A stretch of 64,000 bases of DNA from Atriophallophorus winterbourni (taxonomy: Eukaryota; Platyhelminthes; Trematoda; Plagiorchiida; Microphallidae): contig JACCGJ010012622.1 of NCBI GenBank assembly GCA_013407085.1, positions 1-64,000 of the forward strand. The letters are read 5' to 3'. Below the pieces are notes generated by a model. The model was not told the DNA's origin. It saw nothing but the letters and a program-made list of their open reading frames with translations, and searched no databases. This document shows, piece by piece, positions 1 through 9,721 of this stretch. Position numbers and translations under genes: made by a program. How positions within the stretch are numbered: position 1 is the stretch's first letter; every line of letters begins with the position of its first letter.

Positions 1-437
1 GGTGGTGAGGATAAGCTCCCGCTACCTACAAAATGCTCCCATACGGCGTGCGTCTCAAATAGCCTCTGACAACCGAAGCCCAACTCCTGGCCTGCTCGTG
101 GCGGAACTGCTTCTAATGACAGGAGAAGGGGCGAAGGCGGGTGACTGGCGCCTCAAAACCAGTTCGCTTCGGGTAGATGGAGCTCGTCAGCCTGGGAGGG
201 CAGTCCATCTAGGGGATGGAAACCCTGACTCCAAACCTCCGCTTCCCGCGGATTACACAATCACAATACTCCGCCGAGGACGGTCCCAAGCCCGTCTGCA
301 AAAGGAGGAGGGTTAGACGCGGGGTCAGCAACCCCACTCTGTAAAAACCTCAAACCGCCACTGAAACCAAAGCAACATGTCATACCAAAGTAAGATCTCC
401 ATGCTTGAATCGAGAAGAAACCTCATCTGAGGTAAAA
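1..437 (+). other. 5' leader of the RTE element
   Basis: Non-coding or leader sequence ahead of the first ATG at 438. It is GC-rich and has an open frame (2-316) without recognisable domains. A diverged copy of about positions 25-180 occurs at 61255-61410, so this is part of the mobile unit and not host sequence. An internal promoter is expected here by analogy with other LINEs, but no motif was identified. Confidence 0.6.
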
Positions 438-1478
438 ATGAAGCAGACTGGTGAAAGCCCACCGGAAGCCAGTCAGCGGATGAATCTTCTGTCGATGAAA
501 GCAACAACAAAGATTGCCACATGGAACGTCCGTACGATTTATGAGACCGGGAAGGCTGCACAGGTCGCGAAAGAAATGCAAAAGTACGGTATACAACTGC
601 TGGGAATATGTGAAAGTAGATGGAATGGATCTGGCATGTTGATTTTGACATCCGGTGAACGGATTATTTACTCAGGTCATGAAGATGAGAACCATAGTCA
701 TTCGGAAGGCGTCGCCATTATGTTATCCCCAATAGCTGCAGGCGCCCTCATTGGATGGGAACCCATTGACTCACGGATAATCACAGCCAGATTCAACTCC
801 AAGGGGAGAAATGTGACGGTAATTCAATGTTATTCGCCCACAAACAATGCTAGCCTTGAGTCGAAAGAAGAATTCTACGTGCGTCTGCAGTCTGTCTTAG
901 ACAAGACACCCAAGCGAGATATCAAGATTTTGATGGGTGACATGAACGCGAAATTGGGTCCAGACAACACAGGGAGAGAATCTGTGATGGGCACGCATGC
1001 CCTAGGGGAAATGAATGAGAACGGTGAACTTTTCGCCGATTTTTGCGCGCTCAACGATCTGGTCATCGGAGGCAGCATCTTTCAACACCGAAACATCCAC
1101 AAGGCCACCTGGACATCACCTGATGGTGTTACTGTCAATCAAATCGATCACCTAGCGATTTCACGAAAATGGAGACATAGTCTCCTTGATACACGCGTAA
1201 TGCGAGGTGCGGATGTTGATTCAGACCACTACCTTCTAATGGCCAAAATTAAAATCAAGTTGAGAGCTCTCTGCGAAACCGGCAGTCGGCCTAGTGTAAA
1301 GTACCACACGCAGAAACTAAGGGAAGAGCGTACAAGAGAGATTTTCTCAATCTCACTGAAAAACAGATTCGAATTGCTCAACAACTTAACCCCTGAGCTC
1401 CCAATAAATGAACACTGGACCGCTCTGAAAGACTGTTGGCAGACGGGTAAAGAAAGACAAAAAGTGGATCTCGAGTGA
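438..1478 (+). CDS. RTE endonuclease domain (exonuclease-endonuclease-phosphatase fold)
   Basis: Nicks target DNA to prime reverse transcription. The first in-frame ATG is at 438, another at 480; the frame also opens upstream from a TTG at 405. Visible family motifs in order are TWNVRTIYE, CESRWNGSG, CYSPTNNA, GDMNAKLG and a terminal VDSDHYLL that supplies the catalytic Asp-His pair. The frame breaks at 1478 because of one extra A in the A-run at 1459-1463; the reading frame continues in the +1 frame from 1465. Apart from that indel the domain shows no stops, so the copy is young. Confidence 0.85.
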   Translation: MKQTGESPPEASQRMNLLSMKATTKIATWNVRTIYETGKAAQVAKEMQKYGIQLLGICESRWNGSGMLILTSGERIIYSGHEDENHSHSEGVAIMLSPIAAGALIGWEPIDSRIITARFNSKGRNVTVIQCYSPTNNASLESKEEFYVRLQSVLDKTPKRDIKILMGDMNAKLGPDNTGRESVMGTHALGEMNENGELFADFCALNDLVIGGSIFQHRNIHKATWTSPDGVTVNQIDHLAISRKWRHSLLDTRVMRGADVDSDHYLLMAKIKIKLRALCETGSRPSVKYHTQKLREERTREIFSISLKNRFELLNNLTPELPINEHWTALKDCWQTGKERQKVDLE

Positions 1479-3423
1479 GACTTGGACACTGATCAACTCG
1501 AGAAGGCAGCTGAAACAACAGATCCTCCGGTGTAAGGACACCAAGCAGAAAAACCAACTGATCAAACAATACGGTTCCCTAAATAAAGACGTGAAACGAA
1601 GTGCCAGAAGTGACAAGAGGCGGTTCTATGAAATGCTGGCAACGGAGGCGGAAAATGCAGCAGAAAAGAGAGACCTGAACACCGTCTACAACATTACCAG
1701 AACCTTATCAGGAAGGAAAATACCTTACGGCAAAATAATAAAGGACGGTGAAGGTAACCTTATCAGTCAGGAATCGGTGCAAAGAAAGCGATGGATGGAG
1801 CACTTCAAGGAACTCCTAAATCGATCAGCACCTACTTCAGTCACTGACATCCCACCTGCAGCAAATTTGCTAGACGTAAGCAGCGACCCCCCCGGTCGAA
1901 ATGAAATCCTATTTGCCTTAAAATCGCTAAAGAATGGCAAAGCACCAGGCCCAGATGGGATCCCACCAGAAGCTCTGAAGGCTGATTTGGACACCTCGGC
2001 TGATATGTTACTTCCTCTGCTGCAGAAAATCTGGTCAGAAAGACGGGTCCCAAATGATTGGAAAAGATGTCATTTGGTCAAACTTCCTAAGAAAGGGGAT
2101 CTGAGGCTATGCAAAGACTGGCGAGGTATCATGCTGCTCTCAGTCCCTAGTAAAGTACTTACACGCATCATCCTTAGGCGTTTGCGCGACGCTATCGACC
2201 AAGTGTTACGGCCAGAGCAATCAGGCTTCAGAAAACAAAAGTCTGGTATCGACCAAATTGCGACCCTCCGCATAATAATTGAACAAAGCATTGAATGGCA
2301 ATCGCCTCTTTGCCTCAACTTCATAGATTTTGAGAAAGCCTTCGACAGTGTGGACCGCGAATTCATATGGAAGCTTTTGCCACACTATGGGGTCCCACCG
2401 CTGTACATAGACCTCATAAAGCAGCTGTATGAAGGTGCCTCCTGTCAGGTAATTCACAACGGAAGACTGACCGATCCATTTGCAGTTGAGACTGGCGTTC
2501 GCCAGGGATGCCTGTTGTCCCCAATGATTTTTCTGTTGGTAATAGACTGGATAATGAAACAGACAGTAAAAGGTGAGAGGAATGGTATCGATTGGAAGGA
2601 ATCCGAGCATTTGGAGGATCTGGAATACGCTGATGATGTCTGCTTGATATCACGTGACCCCCAACGTCTTCAGAGAAAGACCGATAGACTAGCACACTTT
2701 GCTTCATATGCAGGACTACGCGTGAATACCGAAAAAACAGAAGTCCTCCGTGTGCTAACTGATGAGCACCCATCAATCACCATCAATGGTAAAGCAGTCA
2801 AAGACGTCACGCAATTCGTCTACCTCGGCAGCATTGTTTCAATAAGTGGTGGCACGGACGAAGACATAGTCGCCAGAATCGGCAAAGCAAGATACGCGTT
2901 CATAGCTTTGAAACCCATTTGGGAGTCGAAGGTTCTATCAAAACGCACGAAACTCCGTATATTCAGAAGCAACGTCAAATCCGTGCTACTCTATGGATCG
3001 GAAACCTGGCGAGTGACAGCAAAGTCTTCTGGCCGCTTGCAATCATTCCACAATAATTGCCTTCGTCGAATTATTGGGGTAAAATGGCCAGAAAAGATAA
3101 GGAATCAAGACCTGTGGCAGATTGATGCTGAGGACCCGATCGCCCAGCAGATCAGTAGAAGAAAGTGGAGATGGGTTGGGCACACCTTGCGGAAACCTTA
3201 TGATGACATCACGCGTCATGCTCTGGTATGGAACCCAATCGGGAAGAGACGGGTCGGACGCCCAAGGCTATCTTGGAAGCGCTCGTGTGAAGAGGAAATC
3301 CGCAAGTGTGGACTTAACTGGAACGACATCAAACTGGCTGCTATGGACAGACCAAAGTGGAGACAAGTTGCCGAGGCCCTATGTTCCTCCAGGAACTCAA
3401 GGGATTATAGTCAAGTAAGTTAA
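1465..3423 (+). CDS. RTE reverse transcriptase and C-terminal domain
   Basis: The continuation of the endonuclease polyprotein after the A-run indel; the frame is open from 1465 (WISSETWTL onward) though the first start-like codon is a GTG at 1591. RT motifs in order are NGKAPGPDGIPPEAL, DWRGIMLLS, EQSGFRKQKSGIDQ, FIDFEKAFDSVD (catalytic Asp), GVRQGCLLSP, EYADDVCLIS (catalytic Asp pair), TEKTEVLRV and VYLGSIVS. The C-terminal part carries RRKWRWVGHTLRKP and VGRPRLSW, characteristic of RTE-type ORFs. The length and complete motif set suggest the protein would be functional except for the upstream frameshift. Confidence 0.88.
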   Translation, partial: WISSETWTLINSRRQLKQQILRCKDTKQKNQLIKQYGSLNKDVKRSARSDKRRFYEMLATEAENAAEKRDLNTVYNITRTLSGRKIPYGKIIKDGEGNLISQESVQRKRWMEHFKELLNRSAPTSVTDIPPAANLLDVSSDPPGRNEILFALKSLKNGKAPGPDGIPPEALKADLDTSADMLLPLLQKIWSERRVPNDWKRCHLVKLPKKGDLRLCKDWRGIMLLSVPSKVLTRIILRRLRDAIDQVLRPEQSGFRKQKSGIDQIATLRIIIEQSIEWQSPLCLNFIDFEKAFDSVDREFIWKLLPHYGVPPLYIDLIKQLYEGASCQVIHNGRLTDPFAVETGVRQGCLLSPMIFLLVIDWIMKQTVKGERNGIDWKESEHLEDLEYADDVCLISRDPQRLQRKTDRLAHFASYAGLRVNTEKTEVLRVLTDEHPSITINGKAVKDVTQFVYLGSIVSISGGTDEDIVARIGKARYAFIALKPIWESKVLSKRTKLRIFRSNVKSVLLYGSETWRVTAKSSGRLQSFHNNCLRRIIGVKWPEKIRNQDLWQIDAEDPIAQQISRRKWRWVGHTLRKPYDDITRHALVWNPIGKRRVGRPRLSWKRSCEEEIRKCGLNWNDIKLAAMDRPKWRQVAEALCSSRNSRDYSQVS

Positions 3424-3480
3424 ATCGACCAGTCGAACGGAGGGACCATTCTTCAACCGGTCGTCCCAATTCAGCCTACA

Positions 3481-5011
3481 ATGCGTGGTCGAGTCACGAG
3501 ATCCAACACCCACGCGAAAAAATCGATCGATCATGGTGTGCATACGACGGTTGTTCCCCCGACAGCGACATCAAACCACCTTGACCTCTGCGCCACGTGC
3601 ATGTACCCGGTAAGGAATGATAGTGCATTGGTTAAATGTATTTTTGTGATGTACATGTGCACGTGGCCTGCGATGAGACTTTGACCGATGAGTGTGTAAA
3701 GATCGTGAATGATAAAAACCTCCCATCCGTTTCCTATTTCTGTATTGACTGTAGAAGTTCAATAGCGAATCGCATTCCCAAGAGTACACTATTCTCTGCT
3801 AGAAACGAGACTAATACAATAGAGAATAGATTTTTGAAAATAGAAGAGGAACTTGCAAATTTAAAGAATACTCTACGACCAATAATCGATACTAAAACAG
3901 TTGAATTGAATAATGGAACACGCTCAACCTCACCGCCACAGAGTGCTTCTAAAAAGGTTAAATTAGGCAGAAACCGTCTACGTCGAACGCTCCTTTGGCC
4001 AATGCTGCCACGAAAAATAGTTCGCTTAATGTTATCTGCACCGATTCGGCACCAACTGAAACGCCCCCGGTGGTACAAAAATCATACAGAGAAATGCTTT
4101 TGCGGTCGACCTCCGTTGCACAATCTGAGCCTGGCACACTAAACCTAAATCAAGAAGCCTCACATTCTATGAAGAATGACCGGACGCGCGACAAGCATTC
4201 TCATTCGTTAGGCGTAATATGTACGAATGTTAAAGGGTCCGGCGAGAGCTTGTTAGATAGAAAACACAAACACGACCTCGATATATGGTCTCAAATTTGT
4301 CAACAATTGAAAATTGAGCATGTTACTCCTGACAAATTGATTCGTCTAACTCGCCATTTCTCCTCACCTCATAGTTATCAACCTCGGTTACTAAGAGTCA
4401 CACTGAAGTGCGAAACTGATATCGAAAACATACTGCTAAATTCGTACCGACTAAAGACGGATCCGAATTCAAATTGCCGGATATATCCTGATGTGCCATG
4501 GTGGGAACGGAAGGGTGCCTCGAACACTAAGGAAAAAACGGTATCGCGGAGTATGGTTCTACTTGGGGTACCAGAAAATACCACTGAAGCATCGGGACAG
4601 GAAACAGCAGATCATGACTTCAAGCAGTGGCGTTACATTGCGTCTTTGCTTAATATTTCTAACGTTGTGATCACTGACACTTTCCGGGTGCCTTTTTCAA
4701 TAAACTATAAAGGAGACGGACCGAAACCTCTCAGGATTACCTTTTTAACTAGCGACATGGCTGAATTTGTCAAGTCCGAATGGAAAAAAGCAAAACGTGC
4801 TTTACCGAAAGACATTAGACTTTGTCCACCGAGACCAAGTACCATGAGTGAGACACACTCGCGGCTGGGGGCGGTAGACGGCAGCGTTCCCACCGAAACG
4901 GAAGCAATCAATACATCAAAAAACGTAGTGGGTCCGGCTCAAACCGAGTCGGACCGAGTACATCATGGTCCGGCTCTCAGGGGGTCGGACATACAAACAT
5001 CATCCGCATAG
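3481..5011 (+). pseudogene. CR1-A ORF1, PHD-like zinc finger protein (frameshifted)
   Basis: The nucleic-acid-binding ORF1 protein of the LINE. The N-terminal part has a Cys-rich finger split over two frames: CATCMYPV, then CDVHVHVACDETLTDE, then VSYFCIDCR, the Cys4-His-Cys3 spacing of PHD-type fingers. A short predicted coiled coil follows (residues around IEEELANLKNTL). The C-terminal half (about 4250-4830) has two blocks, RLLRVTLKCETDIENILLNS and KPLRITFLTSDMAEFV, that recur in the ORF1 of every CR1 family here and may be RRM-like. One-base shifts near 3640 and 3975 break the frame. Start at the ATG at 3481 is likely but not proven. Confidence 0.75.
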
Positions 5012-7770
5012 GCTCGCTACACACGAAAACCACTGTTAAATGCCTATACACAAATGCACAGTGCTTGCGGAACAAAATCGCCGAATTATCCCACTTTAAC
5101 GCTCAGTTTTCTGCTGACATCATTGCTGTTACCGAAACATGGTTTTACGATCAGGTGAACGATTGCGAGCTGGCACTTCCCAACATGATCCTACTTCGAC
5201 GAGACCGTTCAAGATCAGGTGGTGGAGTTGCTTTGTATTATAACGAACGTCTTCAATGCACAGCTGTACCTGACACAAGGTTTGAGCTAGAGGACACCAT
5301 GTGGTGTAGCCTTCGCTTGGAAACTGGAGAGAACTGTATACTTGGTGTGATCTACCGCTCGCCCAACTCTTCCGATGCCCACAATGAAACGTTGTTACAA
5401 ATGATGCGCAACGCTGGAAATCTTAGAGGATGCCAATTGTTAATAATGGGTGATTTTAACCTCCCACATCTCTACACCAAAAGTGTGCATACTCAGCAAT
5501 CCCTTGAGTACAAATTCCGTGAGATTATCACTTTCACTCCCCTATACAACCATGTCCGTTCATTCACTCGACAAAGGGGCTCAATGAATCATCAATTCTA
5601 GATCTGGTTTTAACCTCCGAAGCAACAGCAGTGGAGTCAGTACAGTATCATAGTCCTTTGGGGCTAAGTGACCATCTTGTGTTGTCCTTCGAATTCGTGT
5701 GCAACGCCCGAAGGGCGTCGGGCGACGTTAAGTTCATCAGGAGAGTCGATTACTTCGGCCTTCGCGGTGCCATTACGATTATGGAGGAAAAACATCTCGA
5801 TCTTACGAATGCAGATACTCATTGTTCTAGTCTGTTAAGTTATATCGGTACAAAACTAGACGAAAATTCTACCTGTGTTCCCAAAAGGAAATCAAGAACA
5901 TTTTGCTTCAAACTCCGAAGCCGCACTCGGAAGTGGATAGCCATGCGAAATTCTGCATGGGCTGCACACAAAATAATACGAACAGACGCATCTTGGGAAC
6001 ACTTTCTTAGTTTTCGTAACAAGGTGACGTCCCTAATTCGAGAAAACAAGCAATACCACCATTGGAAGCCGATCGATCAGATGGAACGACATCCTAAGTT
6101 GCTGTACACCATCGTGAACACCGCGACCAAGGTTAAGCCAGGTATATTTCCTATCCAGACAGAGAACGGACTGACTGATAATGTCAAGGATACAGCTGAT
6201 GCCCTAATATCATTTTATGCGCAAGTATTTTGTCCAAAGAACGTGTCAACGCTGACGTCTTTGCCGCACCTACTACAAGTCGAATGCCTTAGCAACATCG
6301 AGGTAAATCCTACGGTTGTGCGAAAGCATTTACGCGGACTGAACGTTCGCAAATCACCAGGAGAGGATGAAATAACACCCGCTGTTCTGAAGTCATGCGA
6401 GCTGGAGCTTTGTGGCCCACTAAGTGGTCTATTCAGGCACTCATTGAATACGGGAACCGTACCAACTCAATGGAAAACCGGTGTTATCACACCAATCTAC
6501 AAAGGGGGCAGTCGTTCTGCTCCGGCGAATTACCGCCCCGTGACGCTTCTTTCAGCGGTTTCTAAAATTTTGGAACGCCTGGTGTGTGAACGACTTGTTG
6601 AACATCTCGAGAACCATCAGCTAATAACTTTCACACAGCATGGATTTAGGAAAACATATTCATGCCTGTCTAACTTGCTCACGACTCTAAATGACTGGAC
6701 GCAAGCACTAGACCAAGGGGGTTCCGTCCATGCCGGTTACTTAGATATATCTAAAGCATTCGACAGAGTGAATCACTCCTTACTGCTTCAGAAGCTGCAG
6801 AATGTTGGCGTCATCGGAAACCTACTAACATGGTTCACAAGTTACCTGTCTGGACGCAAAGTAAAAGTCAGAATCGATGGTGAAACTTCTCGAACAATTG
6901 AAGCCACGAGCGGAGTCCCTCAGGGTTCGGTTCTCGGTCCGATACTGTTTCTCATATTTATAAACGATCTACCGAACTTACTAGCATGTGAGCTTGTTTT
7001 ATTCGCAGATGATGTAAAAATCTGGACGAAGGTCAACTCTATCGAGGACTGTCAAGTTCTGCAAGGAGATTTGAATAAGCTGCACCAGTGGTCAATCAAA
7101 AACAAACTGCCATTTAATTTCCGCAAGTGCAAAATGTTGCAAGTCGGAAAACCCTTTCCCTTTCACTATACACTTGGCAGCCACCCGCTTGAATGGAGTA
7201 CATCACAAAAAGATCTCGGAATCTTGGTGTCTGGCACTTTGAAGAACAGCCTACAGTGCGAAGCCGTCTACAAGTGTGCGTGCAGCTTGCTAGGTTTACT
7301 GAAACGCATTTTCGGACGTTTCCCACCACACTCACTCACGAAATTACTAAACACTTATATACATCCTGTTGTTGACTACGCTGTACAAACTTGGACGCCA
7401 TGGATGAAAAAAAAACATCTCGCTCCTCGAACGAATTTATCACAAGGCAACCAAAATGGTTACCGGATTGAATAATTTACCCTTTGAGCAGCGACTGACC
7501 AGACTTGGACTGTGCACCCTCGAGCGCAGGCGTATCCTACACGACCTCACTATGACATACCGAATCATCTACGCGAAATCCCACCCTCTCAAACACCTCT
7601 TCAAGTTTGGTCCGGTTATCCCCACACGCAGCCACCCTTTGACCCTTCAAATCCCACACGCACGATTGAATTGTCGTCGTCACTTCTTCGCGGTTCGTGT
7701 ATGCTTCTTGTGGAATAGCTTGCCGACAGATATTGTTACCTCAGCAAGCGAGCACATCTTTCTTTAAACA
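5011..7770 (+). pseudogene. CR1-A ORF2, endonuclease plus reverse transcriptase (frameshifted)
   Basis: The endonuclease part (5011-5601) shows VTETWFYDQ, GGGVALYYNE, GVIYRSPNSS and IMGDFNLPH. One missing base near 5585 shifts the frame before the conserved ILDLVLTS block. The RT part (5631-7475) is open: RGLNVRKSPGEDEITPAVL, QHGFRKTYSCLSNLL, YLDISKAFDRVNH, SGVPQGSVLGPILFL and FADDVKIW. The frame then breaks in a run of nine A at 7407-7415 and continues from 7456 (GLNNLPFEQRLTRLGL). It overlaps or abuts the ORF1 stop at 5009. The RT core is intact, so loss of function rests on a few indels. Confidence 0.85.
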
Positions 7771-7969
7771 AAGGTTACGAAACCTTATGTTGAGAACTAC
7801 TGCGTTGGCCCTACCTATTGATGTCTATATTATTTTAACGCACGGAACTACCGTCCATCCAAAGATTCTTTTCCCTCAGTCTGTGTTGCCATTGAGGATT
7901 ATTTTTGCTCCACTTATGAAGAACACGGATATGATCATACAAGTAACGATTTTTTAATTTTTATACTTA

Positions 7970-8031
7970 TATCCTATGGTACTGTACAGCAATTTGCTTT
8001 TTTAACCATAAATCTTGAATCTTGAATCGCA
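7970..8031 (+). promoter_or_regulatory. CR1-A 3' terminal signal and tandem tail
   Basis: The last part of the 3' UTR holds a block that recurs at the end of every CR1 family in the window: a TGGT core, a TGTA-AG segment, TTGCTTTTT and ACCATAAA, followed by tandem TCTTGAA units. In LINEs of this clade the 3' end is the site recognised by the element's own RT (family knowledge). Here the conservation among diverged families is seen directly; the recognition role is inferred. Confidence 0.6.
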
Positions 8032-8224
8032 TTTGTGTTTCTACTGTTAGATCAACCCACTGGTGCTTACCACTGTCGGGAACTACTCGGAGAAATAAAC
8101 AACGTAAAATCAATTTCACGCCAAAATTCTGACAAATTCACGGCTAAATCGGGTGACGAGCTATTCCTACAACTCGTCACTTTCCGTCAACTCATCACTT
8201 AATACCACACAAACCAAACCAGGT

Positions 8225-9690
8225 CGTATCGATTTATGTGATCGGATTTGTTCCTTTGGTTGGCCCCGTTACAATGAGACGATCGGATGTTCGCGTAACA
8301 TGCGTCGTCTATAAGAAACTCGTCATTGGTAAGGTCAAATTTGTCACGTATCGCAAGTGTGCCCACATTTGTCACGCAAAATTTGACAAATCATTGACCC
8401 AGGATGCTATATCGATCCTGAATAATGAAAACATGCCTGCTGTGTGCTACGTAGGTAAAAATTGTTGAACTAAAAACGCAGATTTAGCTGCTAGAAAAAG
8501 TGTCGCGTTCCTCATAAAACGTTGAACGCATGTGTAGAGACTTTGGTCACCGTTCAGAATTCTCAGTTTGCCCGTCTATGTTCCGATAAACGGAAACCAT
8601 TGACGGTAATATCAATCAGATAAAGGCAGCATCTTCAGAGATCATTCAACACGTAGGTTCAGCTCTTGCCAATATGCCAAAGAGTCATGAAGAGCATTCT
8701 TTTCATCAAGACGTCACCTTTACAAACACGACTATTAAAGGCCAGAACATTCCTGGTCCGCAAAAAGTTACGAAGCCAAAGCCACTTGGTCATCTGAAAT
8801 TTCAGCGAAAACCGTCAGGTTCAAAACCAAAAGTCACGGTGCAATATACTCCTGAAGTGGACTCGATAGGTATTCGATATAAAGCAGTTGAATCGTCCGC
8901 AATCAGCGAAGGAAATTAACACACAGTGGATATTCGCTACATGGACTAAACGTGATTTGTACCAACGAAAATGACACGAGTGCCACCTTGCTAGGGGACA
9001 GGCTGTTGTTGTTGTTGGCCTCCTTCGGGACAGGCTAAAGAAGTATTGAGAAGGTTGTGCGGCAGCATGAGCTTGGAGCCAGTTGAACCACTATCATTGA
9101 TACGACTTAATCTTAACCATATTTTCTCAAATCTGGACCAGCCAAGACTGCTTACAATCAAGGTCATCTCTGAAAAGGATCTATAAAACATCCTATTATC
9201 CACTTTTATCCTTCGTATGAAGCGTTCGGCCACCACAGTCAACTCTGAAATGGATCTAGAAAAGATCTTACTATCGGCTTTTCTCCTTCGTAGGGTGCGT
9301 TCGGAGACAACTGCATGGATCTTCACCGAACGTTTAGGCGATGGCGGAGGAGCAGCACTCTACTTCAAGCAATTGTTTAACTGTAGAGTTATAAACGACC
9401 AGACATTTGATATCACTGACACACTTTGGTGCTCTCTGACTCTTACTTCTGGAGACCAATGCATTATTAGAGTGATCTATCGTTCTCCAATAGCAACTCT
9501 CGTCCTAAACAACAAACTGATTAGTGCTTTGCGCTAGGTAACAACTCGGTACAATACTCGAATAATAATCGGCGATTTCAACTTTCCCCAGCTCTATAGC
9601 CGGAATGATCGTCAATCAGAGACACTTGAAAATGAAATTCGAGCAGTTTTTAATTACGCACCACTTTATAACCGCGTTTTTTGATTTACT
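8225..9690 (+). mobile_element. Decayed CR1-like LINE, family C, ORF1 and endonuclease remnants
   Basis: Remnants in the usual order. A PHD-like ORF1 fragment at 8238-8468 has SLTQDAISILNNENMP and degenerate cysteines. An ORF1 tail lies at 8674-8919. An endonuclease fragment at 9217-9537 has GDGGGAALYFKQ, DTLWCSLTLTSGDQC and VIYRSP, followed by a degenerate GDFNFPQLYS block near 9570. There are many stops and shifts. The same family forms the minus-strand host of the gypsy insertion at 18679-24740. The RT part is missing: the element stops where the family D LINE begins. A 22-bp family D insertion sits inside it at 9005-9026. Confidence 0.65.
9005..9026 (-). mobile_element. 22-bp family D LINE insertion with 10-bp target duplication
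   Basis: The 22 bases are the reverse complement of the extreme 3' end of family D (GAAGGAGGCCAAC followed by AAC units). They are flanked on both sides by the perfect 10-base repeat GGGACAGGCT (8995-9004 and 9027-9036). This is what an extremely 5'-truncated retrotransposition event would leave. Confidence 0.75.
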
Positions 9691-9721
9691 CGAAATACAA
9701 GAATAGAAAGAATAGAATAGA

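Larger units (their letters stand above)
1..3470 (+). mobile_element. RTE-clade non-LTR retrotransposon, nearly intact
   Basis: A LINE that encodes an apurinic-like endonuclease followed by a reverse transcriptase, copying itself by target-primed reverse transcription. The two parts lie in adjacent frames and would be one ~1000-residue polyprotein but for a single indel near 1460. All catalytic motifs are visible. The single-polyprotein layout and the ending rich in WxGH and GRPRLSW motifs match RTE-clade elements such as schistosome SR2-type LINEs (family knowledge). The left edge is cut by the window. The right edge is placed just before the next element, since the coding part ends at 3423 and no clear terminal repeat is seen. 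Confidence 0.85.
3471..8031 (+). mobile_element. CR1-like LINE family A, copy A1, nearly full length
   Basis: A two-ORF LINE: ORF1 with a PHD-like zinc finger, ORF2 with endonuclease and reverse transcriptase. It ends in direct repeats of a TCTTGAA unit at 8013-8031, the short tandem tail typical of the CR1 clade. It starts only a few tens of bases after the RTE element. Several one-base indels break the frames (about 3640, 3975, 5585, 7410 and 7760), but there are few stops inside frames. A second, very similar, 5'-truncated copy lies at 48303-50318. Confidence 0.85.

Noticed and set aside
2..316. A 104-codon open frame at the window start
   Set aside because: It lies in the RTE 5' leader, which recurs diverged at 61255-61410 without keeping this frame. 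No domain is recognised, so it is not called as a gene.
2221..2776. Long minus-strand frames opposite the RTE RT
   Set aside because: They are shadows of the plus-strand RT frame, which has all catalytic motifs.
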